Shown here piece by piece: positions 43,700 through 55,320 of a DNA stretch of 64,000 nucleotides. This DNA comes from Limnanthes douglasii subsp. nivea (lineage: Eukaryota; Streptophyta; Magnoliopsida; Brassicales; Limnanthaceae). Within the stretch, counting starts at the first letter, position 1. Every line of letters begins with the position of its first letter. The stretch spans positions 1,911,670-1,975,669 of the forward strand of contig JAUPFV010000005.1 in assembly GCA_036936605.1 (NCBI GenBank), in the 5' to 3' direction. A model generated the notes under the pieces. It had not been told where the DNA came from and ran no database searches. It saw nothing but the letters and a program-made list of their open reading frames with translations. A program made the position numbers and the translations under genes.

Positions 43700-43835
43700 A
43701 ATATCTTTAACATCCTCTCTCAAACTCACAATGGTTATAAACATTGAGAGTTTGTCACAAAGAAAATGAAACCCTGGTGTTGACTGAGCCTTCGTAAAAA
43801 TATCATTTTCAAATAATATGTGTGAAGAAATCCGA
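43700..43835 (-). pseudogene. Copia pol C-terminal tail
   Basis: Minus-strand frame reads FENDIFTKAQSTPGFHFLCD and KLSMFITIVSLREDVKDI, matching the conserved copia pol end (D-I/V-x-T-K-x-L/A ... F-x-x-L-R-D-K-L). It stops at the polypurine tract and LTR, as in autonomous copia elements. Roughly 40 residues; the rest of pol is gone. Confidence 0.7.
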
Positions 43836-44169
43836 AAGTTGTCTTCAATCTTTAAAACTTCTTTATACATCTTCTTTACACCGTTCACAACCACTCCCAC
43901 AAGACTCATCGTAATGGAATCAAGAAACCTAAGAGGAACAGAATCACTTCAACCAGAGTTCTTGAGAAACCAGAGGTATGCAAGGAAGCAGAACAATAAG
44001 GCATTAGAGAACTCTTCTATTGATGAGTAGAAATTTGATATCCTTCCCATCTTCTTGATAAATCTTCTTCAAGTACTCTTCTTCACGCATCTTCTTCAAA
44101 TTTCTTATACAACACTATCTTTTTCAACAAAATATTCAATACAAACATTAAATCTCAAATCCTCAATCT

Positions 44170-44790
44170 CAAATCTCAAACCTCTAACCATAAATCTCAA
44201 ATCTCAAAATTCCAAATGTCAAACGAAATCCAAATGCCAAACAAAATCTAAACGCCAAATACCCAAATGAAATACAAACGACAAACATCAATCTAAGAAA
44301 ACGTCAGACAACATTCAAACGTCAAACGAAATCTAAATGCCAAACGAAATCTAAATGCCAAACGAAATCTAAACGCCAAATATCCAAACAAAATCCAAAC
44401 GGCAAAATATCGGTCTAAGGAAACGTAAGACAAAGTCCACACGTCAAACGAAATTCAAATGCCGAACAAAATATAAATGTAAAATACCCAAATGAAATCC
44501 AAACAACAAAACGTTGATTTAATCAAACGTCAAACAAAGTCCAAACATCAAAAGAAGTCTAAATGACAAACAAAATATGAACGCCAAATACCCAAATGAA
44601 ATCAAAACAAAAAACGTCGATCTAAGAAAACGTTAGACAAAGTCCAAATGAAGCCCAAATACCAAACGAAATCTAAACACTAAATATCCAAGCGAAATCC
44701 ACACGATAAAACGTCAACCTAAGCAGATGTCAGAAAAAGTCCAAAAGTCAAATGAAATCCAAATACCAAACGAAATATAAAGCAAATCCA
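44170..44790. repeat. Minisatellite, about five units of 95-120 bp with 17-bp subrepeats
   Basis: Unit starts recur at about 44,253, 44,374, 44,480, 44,582 and 44,678, each with the sequence CGCCAAATACCCAAATGAAAT or a close variant, then AAAACGTCGATCTAAGAAAA-like and AGACAAAGTCCAAACGTC-like blocks. Inside the units AACGAAATCTAAATGCC is itself tandemly repeated. It has almost no T in codon-like phase and only short open frames. Confidence 0.85.
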
Positions 44791-45222
44791 AATACAAATA
44801 TGAGTTCCAATAAAAATAAAATCTAAATCTAAATTGAATCCACGATTTTACCAACAAACAATATGAGCTGCTCTAGTAGCGTTTTTTTTCTGAACCGTAT
44901 TACCAAATCACAATCCGACCGGTCAAATTGAAGGATTGGGTGCCCCGAACACGCTCTCTGAAATTCAACAAAAAATGATACCGTTTGCATATCGATCATG
45001 TTTGTTGATTGTGGCTGCACACAACTGATCCGAAAACCAATTTTTTTTCTCTTTCTTTTCTTTCGGCGGATAGCTAAAACAACTGCCCACCGGCATATCA
45101 AAAAACATAATAAGACGACTAGAATTTTATTATTTAGAAAACTTATCTATTACATAGTGTATATGCTCTTATTTACAAATAAAACATATCAGTTAACGTG
45201 GTTGAGCCTAATATCTCGAACA

Positions 45223-46450
45223 TAATTTTTTTTACTAAAATTAAAACCATTAAAATTGGAGTTCACTGTTCCAATGTCTTTTAAACATAAATATACAGTT
45301 TATTCAGAAGTTAACGATTAATGAACTTTAATCTAGACATAATGCTTTCAAACTAATGTTTTCTTCTAGGATGTTATGATCTCGATCTCATATAATTATC
45401 TTCTTATATGGCTCGTTATATCTCTATTCTCATACCTCGTACAATTAGACCATAACATCAAGAACAAACTTCAGAATTTACTTTGTCATGACATGAGCAT
45501 ACTACTCATTCAACCCAATGATATATGTATAGTTCCACAATAGATTTTACTTCACAGTCTCAACTTAAATATTATATCATTTAATTAATCATATAGGAAT
45601 TGAAAGCATTAAAAATAATATTAATAATAAAAAGAAATTATGTAAATAAAAAATAAAATAAAAAAATTAATTCATAAATAAAAGTATAATTTTTAAAAAA
45701 AAAACTAGAGTACACAAAAAATTTATCTTATGTTGAGCATAATAATTCTAATAACAAAATTAAAAACAACATAAGAGCTAAAAATGAAATATGAAAATGA
45801 ACATGTTTGATATACTATTCCTTAGATCCCTCGTGTTTAATGTGCAATAGTTTTATTCATAGAAACAATTATGAATTTTTTTATTTTTCTACGAATAAAC
45901 AAATCATTTTCTAAGAATCAAATTATAATTCTCACAAAACAAAATAAAATAATTATTTTATTTTTAAATTAAATAATATTCTTAAAACTAAATCTTTTCT
46001 TCTTCTCTTTATTTTTGATTTATTTATCCTCAAGTCTTTGGTATTAATTATCTTCTTCAAATATAGTATCTATCTATAATTTATCTCATTTTTGCACATT
46101 TTCCTCTTAATTTATTAATAAAAAAAATAAACAAATAAGAGTATTTCACGTCTAATCAATTAAAAATAATATTTAAATTAGTATACAAAAATATAAAATC
46201 AAGAATAAATATAATTTGATCAAATTACTTCACACTTATTTATTTTCTAGTCTTGAGCAAAAAATAAAATATCACAATTAAAAGTATGATAAAATGATAT
46301 TATCATACGTTATAAATAAATAAATAAAATTAATTTCAAACAAGTTAATGAAACAAATAAAAATTCATAACCGCATTTATAGATAAACTTTTTGAAAAGT
46401 GTAAAGAATTTTCAATTTGCATAGAAAATTTAAATTTTCATTATATACTA

Positions 46451-46487
<37 letters not shown>

Positions 46488-46672
46488 TTTCATCAATAAA
46501 CCATTATAATATCATTTTTATTTTTTAATAGTCGTCAATGTGACTTGTGCAATATCTAATTAAATTTTTTAACTAACCCATTTAACGAGCTTTAGATCAA
46601 TGACAACCCTCCTAATTGGTTATGAGCATTTAGTGATAAAGCACTCATAAGGATTTACTGCTATAGATTATG
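45223..46672. other. AT-rich spacer with a TA microsatellite
   Basis: Very AT-rich DNA; a (TA)n run lies at about 46,459-46,481. No coding homology seen on either strand. Confidence 0.55.
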
Positions 46673-47580
46673 TTAGGTGTAAGCTAAAAATGACTCGTTA
46701 ACAGAGGTATTTCCAAAATATTACATGGGTGCTAGATATAACATTACATGTACATGAAAAACTATTGAAAGTTTCTCGTGCTTGAGCCATGATTTACTTG
46801 TAGAGACGTCTACTGATCATAAAGGCTGATACAAGTTGTAGAAGATTGGTGGCCATTGATTCAAATAAAAATTTGTGTTAAATCGAAGCATGACTGGTTG
46901 AAGTAGGTTAGCCCAAGCAGGGTAGTTGAAGCAAACTGATCAGAAGCACTACTTTGATGTGAAGCACACTAAATCGTAACACCAATAGGCCAAAACAAAG
47001 TATTCTATTTAGTAGGTTTCCTATGTTAATTGGTTTTTCTAATAATAATATAGTATAAGTTGTTTCAACTATTGATTAATAGACTTTAATCTGGAGTGTT
47101 TCTTAAAAGTTAGGGTTTTCCTGAAACCTATAAATAGAAAAAAGATAACGTAATTAACGATGGGATGTAATGTGTCTATAATTGCAGATAGAAAATTACG
47201 TAAGAAGATATATCATGGGAGAGTGAAATAGATGTAAGTCTATTGAGAGATAAGTGAGGTCATAGATAAACACTGAAGAAAAAGTTATGTAAATCACATT
47301 ATTTTTTGTTACAAAGAGTGATCGATTCCTTTGGATTTCAAGAGCCAATCTGTAATCTATTTATATATAAAAGATTATCGGTTACCCGTGAATGTATGAT
47401 TTCTTCACAATCTGAAGCATGTTAAATATTGTCTTGTGTGCTTGGTTTTATTACGCTTTTTTATTTGTTGTTCGTCTTGTGCAAGACAATTAAATCGTTC
47501 TTTTCTAAGTTCCTATAATCGTATATCGGTTCTTGCCACGATCGATCAGTGTGACGGTTTAACCCTTACCAAGTAGTGTG
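46673..47580 (+). repeat. Candidate 5' LTR/leader of copia element 3
   Basis: Starts TGTTAGGTGTAAGC and contains a good TATA box (CCTATAAATAG, 47,127-47,137). It ends in a T-rich 3' part (TTTATTTGTTGTTCGTCTTG) like other copia LTRs, about 100 bases before a gag-like start. No second LTR or clear primer-binding site was found, so the boundaries are provisional. Confidence 0.4.
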
Positions 47581-47680
47581 GTGCGCGTGGAACAACAATG
47601 AAAGAAGTAGATTGATTGGCGATTTTTAGATTGGAGAAATAGATCGCACGTAGAAACCGTAAAAGAAAAAAAAGAGTTTT

Positions 47681-49334
47681 ATGAAGCTTAGCCTAGAAAT
47701 ATTCGACGGATCTAATGATTTCAATCTCTAGAGAGCTAATGTTAAGGATTACATAGTACCAGAAGGGATTGGTTACCGATATCGATAATAAATCTACATA
47801 GATTGATGTCTTGGTATAGTCTAAAGCTCATAGTTCCCTCATATTGAGCTTGAGATATGAATTACTGCGAGAGGTGTTTAACGAGCCTACGATATTAGAG
47901 ATATGGAATCTTATGGAAGGGATTTATATAAATAATTAATTGGAAAACATATTGTATATGAATAAAAAAACTTTACACGCTATCAATGGATAACAACTTA
48001 AAAATCTAGAGGCACATATATTATTACAGCTGAATCTTACACAACTTGAATGCGGTTGGTGTGAAGGAGAAAAAAGAGGATCCATAAATCATCCTCTTGA
48101 GTTCTATAAGAAAAGATTTTGAACACTTCATGGAGACCATGCTTTACGAGAAATAATCTCATAAAATGGCTGAAGTGAAGAGAGCCTTGAACTCAAAATA
48201 TCTTCTAAAAAAGAGTGTTCTGAAATGTGATTTAGGGGCACAAATTGAGTGTGAAGGATCGTTCGAGAAAGAGAGAGATTCAAGTAAGAGGAGAGGAAAA
48301 TATTGATTGATGTACAAAGAGGTTGAGATGGTTTCAAAGGTAATTTGTTGGATATGCAAGAAGAAATGACATATTAGTCGTAACTTCTCGGAGAAAGAAG
48401 ATGATAACAACTATTAGAAGACCAAATCTGGAGATTTTGAAATGATATCTAATGACTGTGAGCACGTTTATGGGTTAATGACTTTTTATTCTTGTAAGTA
48501 CAATGATAAATAAATGCTGGATTTGGGTACATCATTTCACATGACTTCTAAGTAGAGTTGGTTTAAAGACCTGTGAAAGGTTCACAATGGAAGGGTCATC
48601 CTCGGGAATGGCGAATCATGCAATGTCAAAAGGATTGAAATTGTATGGATCAAGTTATCTATAAGATTTGAGAGATTAAGTAACAACATAAGGCATGTAC
48701 CCGACGTTAAATGTAACCTTCTTTCTATTGATATATTAGATGTGGAATATTTCACCTATAAGGCCGAGACCACAAATTTAGGATTTTGCAAGGCTCCCTT
48801 GTTGTTATGAAATCTTATATGACTAATGTTTTATTAGTTCTTGAGGGTACCGTAGTAGTACCGAATGTGTCTAGTGTAGTAAAGGATTCTACCAGGTTGT
48901 AGAATCACCAACTAGGGAATTTAAGTTATAAAATACTCGATGCACTAAGTAAACAAATACTGTTAGATGGTAAGATAGTAAAAAAGATGAGATCGTGTGA
49001 AAGTTGCGTTTTGGGTAAGAGTAAGAGGGTGAAATTTATTCTAGTAACCATACATTCAAAAGAGTACTTGATGATGTTCATTCAGACCACCGGGGTCCAG
49101 CACGTGAACCTACAATAGGGGATGCAAGATAATTTATGTCTCGCATTGATTAATGTCCTAGAAAATTATGGAATCTAATTTTGAAGAACAAAAATGAAAC
49201 GTTTACTACCTTTATAAACTAGAAAACATTGGTAGAGAATCAAACTGGGAAAGCATTGAAGAAACTGCATACTGATAATGGTTTGGAATATGTGAACAAG
49301 GAGTCCACTAGCTATTATGTAAATTTTAACATTC
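47681..49334 (+). pseudogene. Ty1/copia gag-PR-IN (element 3), truncated
   Basis: Gag starts near 47,681 (MKLSLEIFDGSNDFNL). A zinc knuckle at 48,347-48,395 reads CWICKKK then HISRNF: the final Cys is Phe. Protease at 48,518-48,545 reads LDLGTSFHMTSK, with the catalytic triad D-L-G. PDVKCNLLSIDIL follows. GAG-pre-integrase is at 48,890-49,030 (SCESCVLGKSKRVKF). Integrase is at 49,060-49,320 (TLVENQTGKALKKLHTDNGL, which contains the second catalytic Asp). It stops at 49,334, where a chromovirus LTR piece begins; the rest of pol is missing. Stops throughout. Confidence 0.8.
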
Positions 49335-49484
49335 TGATGCAGCTGTACAAGCCCATAACTATATGACCCTTTTGGACAAACGAAAACGAGCTTTATTTTA
49401 GGATCGGTTATCCAAATTATGCGTTGCGACCACTCAAATCGAACGCGTCGAGAAGTCCAACGATTTTCAAAAGCATCACGACTG
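49335..49484 (+). repeat. Chromovirus LTR fragment (first about 150 bp)
   Basis: TGATGCAGCTGTACAAGCCC to AAAAGCATCACGA matches the start of the LTRs at 4,865 and 9,886 (shared CTCAAATCGAACGCGTCGAG). It starts exactly at the LTR's TG, so it records an insertion into copia element 3. It is cut at 49,484, where LINE DNA begins. Confidence 0.85.
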
Positions 49485-50327
49485 ATATCATTGCCAGCAA
49501 AAAGGAAAGCCTTGATAAGTTGGAGCAAAAAATTTCAGCAAGGTCTTAAAGGACACATAGAAGGAGGATAAATATTGAAGACCAATATCACTGTCCAGCG
49601 AAAAGAAGAGCCTTAATAAGTTGGAGCCTCCCGGCATAGAAAAGTTCCTTAGAGGTACAAGAGTTGATATGACTAGTAATCTTATTAACAAAGGCGTACC
49701 GTCATTGTATGAGAGAGGCGAGGTGATGAGAGGTACACCTAAATAACACACTGAAAGATAACCTTCCAAATCCTAAGGACAAGATGATGGAACGACGTGT
49801 CAAGTCAGAGACCCCAGAAAAGAATATTTGACTTTTATTGAGGTCGAGATGGAGGCTCAAAAGGATGAAAGATTCCTTACGGTCCTCTTTTACTAGGTCG
49901 ATTGAATTGTTGTTGGCATACCATAAAATCATTAAGTCATCTGCAAAGTAAAGATTAGTGATTTTGAGATTATAACACTTCATGAAAGTTAAAAAAGAGA
50001 TGTTGATTTTTCTATTTGAGAATACTCGAGAGGACTTTCATCATAAGGACAAAGAGGAAGGGGATAGGGTTTTTTTGTCGGAAGCCTTTTTTACCTTTGA
50101 AGGAACTGAAAGAGTTTTCGTTGATGTTAATATAATAGGAGGGAGTGGATATGAACTGAATGATCCAACCAATCATCTAATTGGAAAAATCCATGATATG
50201 GAAGACATAAAATATGAGACGCTAACAAACATTGCCGAAGGATTTTATAAGCTCAATCTTAAGATCCGCACGAGGACCTTTCATATTGGTGTTATAGACA
50301 TTGAGAAGTTCTTAGGCATAATCGATC
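49485..50327 (-). pseudogene. LINE RT fragment 4 (minus strand)
   Basis: Minus-strand frames 49,983-49,702 (KITNLYFADDLMILWYA, LHLDLNKSQIF) and 49,769-49,488 (LSVCYLGVPLITSPLSYNDG) carry the RT palm with F-A-D-D and the following thumb motif. Upstream, to about 50,320, degenerate RT continues out of frame. The plus-strand open frame at 49,982-50,413 over the same DNA is its antisense shadow. It is related to the LINE 1/LINE 3 family. Confidence 0.75.
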
Positions 50328-50545
50328 CCCACACTAGTATGATATTATCCGTTTTGGATCTAAAGACAAGCACGACTTTGCTTTTGGTCTACTTCCAAAA
50401 CGCCTCGTGTTAGTTAAGATATGGTGTTTCCATGTTTAACCGATGTGGAGACGTAAGATTTTAGTCGCACCCTAATAAATCTTCCTTTCGAACAAAATAT
50501 CCCTTTAATTTCCTCTCAATTGATTTACATTCGTTCACTATTGAT
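50328..50545 (-). repeat. Decayed mini-element LTR and start of its core
   Basis: Plus-strand CACACTAGTATGATATTATC, GCTTTTGGTCTACTTCC and CGCACCCTAATAAATC match LTR D (17,264-17,500). They are followed by CTTCCTTTCGAACAAA (the polypurine tract complement) and CCTCTCAATTG. A third, older copy of the TRIM-like family, with parts missing. Confidence 0.7.
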
Positions 50546-50970
50546 TTTTCCCACATCTAAATAATATATAATATGAAACTTTTATCGCACCTGACATTAT
50601 TAATATAAGTGTATATAAGTGTACAAATTTCAATTAGATTACGGGATGAATATAGTATCGATAAAGTATTATAATATGTTTTTATTTATATACTATTGAT
50701 TTTTCTCCTATCTTACTAACATTAACTATATGAAATTTTAATCGCACCTTATTACTATAAATATACAGGTTTCGATAGACAAATACGTTATTGATAAAAC
50801 ATTATAAGTAAATTTAATATTTCCTACCATTCCACCGGTATCAGTAAATATATTTATATTAGTAAACTTTATGTTGTTGATAAAGCATTGTACGTAAATC
50901 TAATATTTTCCTAACCATTCCACCGGTATCAGTAAATATATATATTAATATTACTAGTAAACAGTTTTTC
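50538..50970. repeat. Two degenerate tandem duplications
   Basis: First, about 160-base units starting at about 50,538 and 50,694 (both with ACTATTGATTTTTC and ATGAAAxTTTxATCGCACCT). Second, 88-base units at about 50,793 and 50,881 sharing ATTCCACCGGTATCAGTAAA. Confidence 0.7.
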
Positions 50971-51656
50971 TGCAACATGATAAAATCATCTGGTTTATTA
51001 TATTTAGTATTGCTTATACGAAACATCACTACCATAAGGGGATAACTTCCCTTTAGACGCCACTACCGAATATCTCCTTATCATAATATATATTCGGTCT
51101 TAAATCCTACACTAACCATTCTTTATGGTCTAACCATTTGGATACTATATTATAAAATATATTGAAGTTATTGTCCTCTTAATATACCTTAACTTCGTTA
51201 TCAGCGAATCTAATTCAAATTATCAATATCATAGATTTGGAATTAACGATCGGTGGTGGCACGTCAACATTAGATATAGTAAAAAATACAAATTAAATAT
51301 ATATTGATTAATGCAAAACGACATAAATAATGGCACAGTTAAATTTAGGTCCCTTTTCATTACATTTATATTGTTTTATTAGATTTTCATTAGTGGTCCT
51401 AAAACAGATATTTTGGATACGGATATGTCTATATCAGAATTCGAAATTTGAAATCACTATTCAAATCCGAATTTGATTTGATTTTTAAATAATATCTGAG
51501 CAACTAACATAGATTATTCTAAAATTTCACCAGCATGTTGATCATCACGTTGTTGGTCGATTTCCATAGTATTTTCCGCAAAAAAATTTTCAAACTCTTT
51601 TCCAATTATCAAGTCATTATTCATGTCTAAATTCCTTAGATTTCCATCACTTATTC
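50971..51656. other. AT-rich spacer left of chromovirus copy 2
   Basis: No clear gene. On the minus strand 51,640-51,530 has a short open stretch (DLIIGKEFENFFAENTMEID) of unknown family that could belong to the LTR element whose primer site lies on the other side of chromovirus copy 2. Confidence 0.4.
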
Positions 51657-52161
51657 TGGTAGCGCCGAACTAAGAGATGGAACAGACGGTGGCAAACATA
51701 GAGAAAAACAATACAAAAACAGAAAATAGAGTATAAGAGACTTTAGAGAAAACTCAAACTATATTCTAAAAAGTCTGACGGCAAAAATAGGGTTTGAGAG
51801 CCTTTTATAGAAGTGCTCGAAACCCTACGCCAAAATTACAACTTGTTCCTTACGAAATAAAATAAAGTCTAGCCATATTTCAAAGTGATTGGAGCTGGTT
51901 AAGTATTTTAATTAATTCCGACAAAAATAGAAAAATGGAGAAAATTCACTAAAACAACAAAAAGAGGACTTAAACGATGAAATTTTGGGCCTGAACTTCA
52001 TCACTTGGCTCCTCCCCGTGATGCTTCCTGCAATTTTGGGCTTCTCCACGTGTTCGATTTGAGTGCTCGTAGCGCCTTATTCGGATACATGGACCCCAAA
52101 TAAAGTCCGTTTCTGTTTGTCCAAAGTGGTCATATAGCCATGGGCTCGTGCAACTACATCA
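51657..52161 (-). repeat. 3' LTR of chromovirus copy 2
   Basis: On minus it starts at 52,161 with TGATGTAGTTGCACGAGCCC and ends at 51,657 (CGCTACCA). The polypurine-type stretch lies at 52,162-52,178 (complement of ATCCTCTCATTCTTCGG). It aligns with 56,610-57,136. Confidence 0.85.
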
Positions 52162-55100
52162 TCCTCTCATTCTTCGGAAGAATTCGCCCACGAATTCTCA
52201 TCTTCATCATCATCAGCAACATTGGTAAGCGACATCAGGTTCTTCACGTTGAAAACGTTATGGGTCTTCATGTGGCTTAGTAGCTTTAACATGTATGCAT
52301 TAGAATTAATCTTTTCAATGATTTTCAAACAAACCCACCTTCATTGCAGCTAATTTGTTAAACTCGTGCGCAAGATAGCGATCTCTAGTCAAAACTGCCC
52401 ATACAAAGTCCCCTACTGCAAACTCCACTAGTCAACGCTTCTTATCTGCGGCAACCTTGTACTTTTGTGTTGTTTTCTCCAGGTGTTTGCGTGTGTTCTC
52501 ATGGATCTCCCATAGATCAGTAATGACGTTGTCGACCCTAGCTGGAACCTTGTTAAGCGTTGGGAAAGCCATATCTATAGTTACCCGTGGGTTATAACCA
52601 TAGACTACCATGAAGGGACTATACCCAGTACTGCGCTTGTGGTGCATATTTTAGGCGAACTCAATGTGATAAAGGTGGGTATCCCATGATTTCAAGTTTC
52701 CGGAGACCTCTATGTGTAATATGTTTCCTAACGTTTGATTAGTTACCTCGGTTTGGCCCTCTATCCGCGGGTGATACGCGCTGCTAAAACTTAGCTTCTC
52801 CAAAAATGTCCGACAAACCGCGTATCGCGATCCGAAACGATATTCAGGGGTAGGTCATGTAAGCGGTAGACCTCATGAAAGTATAAAGTAGCAACATTCA
52901 CAACATCTGTGGTTTTCTTGCAGACAATAAAGTGGGTCATCTTAGTAAACCTGTCAACCACCACAAAATAGAATCGTTACCTCTCTATGTTCTTGGCAGT
53001 CTAGAAACGAAATCCATACTGACGCTTTGCCATGGTCCCTCCGGTATTGGGAGTGGTAGATATAGACCTGCGTTGGAGGATGTACCTTTTGCCACCTGGC
53101 AAACCCGATAACCAGCTACAAAACGGATAACATCTTGCCTCAAATGCGGCCAGAAGAACTGACTAGATACAAAGTAAAGGGTTTGATCTCTACCACCATG
53201 CCCCTCGTTGTGTCTCTCCCGTATAATCAATGACCTCAAATTGCCCTCAGGAATACATAGTAAATTACCTTTGAAGAGGTAATCGTTGCTCACTGCAAAA
53301 AAAATTCTCAAACTTGCGCTGACGTCCTTTAGAATATGACCAAAATATGGATCGATAACCAGTAGATCCTTCATCATCTCGAATCCCACAACTTCTCCTT
53401 CCATACGAATCATCATACTGTGTCGGCTCAGTGCATCAACTACACGGTTAACTGCCCCTGAAGTATGTTTGATATAAAAGGGAAATTGTTGAGTAAATGT
53501 TGCCCAACATGCATGGTGGGAAGAGAGATTCTCCTGACTCTGCAGATGCTTCAAAGCATCATGATCGGTGTATAGGAAAAAGTCATTATAGGCCAAGTAG
53601 GAACTCTAGTGCTTCAAACCTCATACAACTGCATAAAACTCCTTGCCATAGGTGTTGTAGTTGAGTTTAGCTCCACTCAATATTCTCACTGAAGTAGGCT
53701 ACAAGTCGGCCTTGTTGGCTGAGTACAACTCCAATGCCCAATCCGGACGCATCACAATGCAGTTCAAACCCTCTAGAAAAGTAAGTTAAGTCAGAATCGG
53801 TGCAGTGGTCAATCTTACCAAGATCTCTTCAAATGTGGTAGTTGCTTCAGGGGTCCAAAAGAACATTTTTCCCTTCATACAATCCGTAATATGAGCCATG
53901 ACAGTTCTGAAGTTACATGAACCTCCTGTAAAAGGAGATCAATCCGTGAAAAAAGCGGACTTCAGTAATAGAAGTAGGTATTGGCCAGTCACGCACTGCT
54001 GCCACTTTTGACTTATCCATTGACAAACCATTGTTTGACACAACATACCCTAGGAAGAGAACCGAATCTGTCATAAAGCAACACTTATCGCGTCCCTCAT
54101 AAAACTCTTCTCATTTCAAAACAACACCCACTTCTCGTAAGTGTTGGAGGTGCAGCTCCTCCGTAGTGCTATATATATGAGAATATCGTCAAAGTACACA
54201 ACTAGAAATTTTCCAATGAACGGGCGAAATACCTGGTTCATAACCCGCATAAACGTGCTGGAAGCATTGGAAAGGCTGAATGGCATGAACATCCACTCAG
54301 AAAGACCTTCTCGGGTCTTAATGGTTGTTTCCACTTATCTCCCAAGCGAATACGAATTTGGTGATATCCGCTCTTCAAATCCAGCTTTGTAAACGCGTTA
54401 GCACCACTCAACTGATCTAGTAAATCATCAAGGAGAGGAATAGGACACCGATATCTAATTTTAATTTTCTTGATAGCCCGGCTATCCACACACATCCTCA
54501 TTAAGTCATCCTTCTTTGGTGTTAACAGTGTAAGAACCGCACAAGGACTAAGACTCTCACTGATGTGGCCTTTTGTCAACAGTTCTTCCACCTGTCTGCG
54601 GAGCTCTTCATTCTCCTTTAGACTCATCCAATAATGCGGTCGGTTTGGTGGGATAGCCCCCATTACTAGGTCAATCTGGTGCTCGATGTCTTTTAATAGA
54701 GTAAGACCTATAGGTAGATTGTCGAGAAAGATAACAGAATTCTGCTAATAGCGGTCGCACGCGCTCAGGTATCCCAGCGAACGGATCAACATTAAATTCT
54801 TTAACCACCAAAAAATAATTAATCCCATGTGTCACTAGCATGCTCTATAAATGCTTTTCGAGCCAAAAAGTTCTTACCCGACTCTTGTGATACAACAAGT
54901 GCAGGTTTTAATGATACGTCATTAGTTAGTGTTAATATAAATCTAACGTTATTTCATATGAAACTATAACGTTTTTTCCTACCATCATATGTGACACTTC
55001 TATCATCTTGTCATGGTCGGCCTAACAATAAGTGAGAAACATCCATATCAATTACATCGCATCATGCTTTATCCTTATAGTTACCAACTAGAAAAAGACA

Positions 55101-55320
55101 CCAGCCATCTTTTAAAGATTGTTACCTCACTACCTTTCTTTAACCAGGCGAGCTTGTAGGGGTTTGGGTGGTTTTCAGTTTTCAGGGCCATCTTCTGCAC
55201 AACTTCTTTAGAAATAAATTTTTTGTAGCTCCCTAAATTAATAACGAATCTGCATACCTTTCCCCCCAATAGTACAAGTCGACTGGAAAATATTGTTTGC
55301 TTTCGGCGTAAAGCAGACAC
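52162..55320 (-). pseudogene. Chromovirus copy 2 pol: PR, RT, RNase H, IN
   Basis: Protease at about 55,255-55,225: RFVINLGSYKKFISKE, so Asn replaces the catalytic Asp, as in copy 1. RT is split over 54,663-54,238 ([35 protein letters not shown]) and 54,334-54,116 ([30 protein letters not shown]). RNase H end and integrase zinc domain are open at 53,596-52,985 ([29 protein letters not shown]). Degraded integrase core follows at about 52,960-52,700. The C-terminal part is at 52,647-52,432 (YSPFMVVYGYNPRVTIDMAF). Confidence 0.85.

Larger units (their letters stand above)
43556..45222 (-). mobile_element. Small copia derivative (minus strand) with minisatellite interior
   Basis: On the minus strand the element starts at 45,222 (TGTTCGAGATATTAGGCTCA) and the same sequence recurs at 43,712 (TGTTAAAGATATTAGGCTCA), each followed by a matching run of about 105 bases: LTR pair. 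A polypurine tract (TTTGAGAGAGGA, 43,724-43,713) precedes the second LTR. Before it lies the extreme C-terminus of copia pol. The interior otherwise holds tandem repeats instead of gag-pol. Total at least 1.67 kb; the far LTR end is uncertain. Confidence 0.65.

Noticed and set aside
44170..44790. Possible CRISPR-like array from regular repeats
   Set aside because: Units are diverged tandem repeats without unique spacers, and the DNA is plant nuclear.
46459..46481. (TA)n tract as a possible regulatory element or origin
   Set aside because: A simple microsatellite in AT-rich spacer; no associated gene or structure.
49982..50413. 143-codon plus-strand ORF, rich in Glu/Asp
   Set aside because: It is the antisense of a LINE RT region. 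The same type of shadow ORF (FLLEDAREYLHDNNED) appears antisense to LINE 3 at 40,862-41,236.
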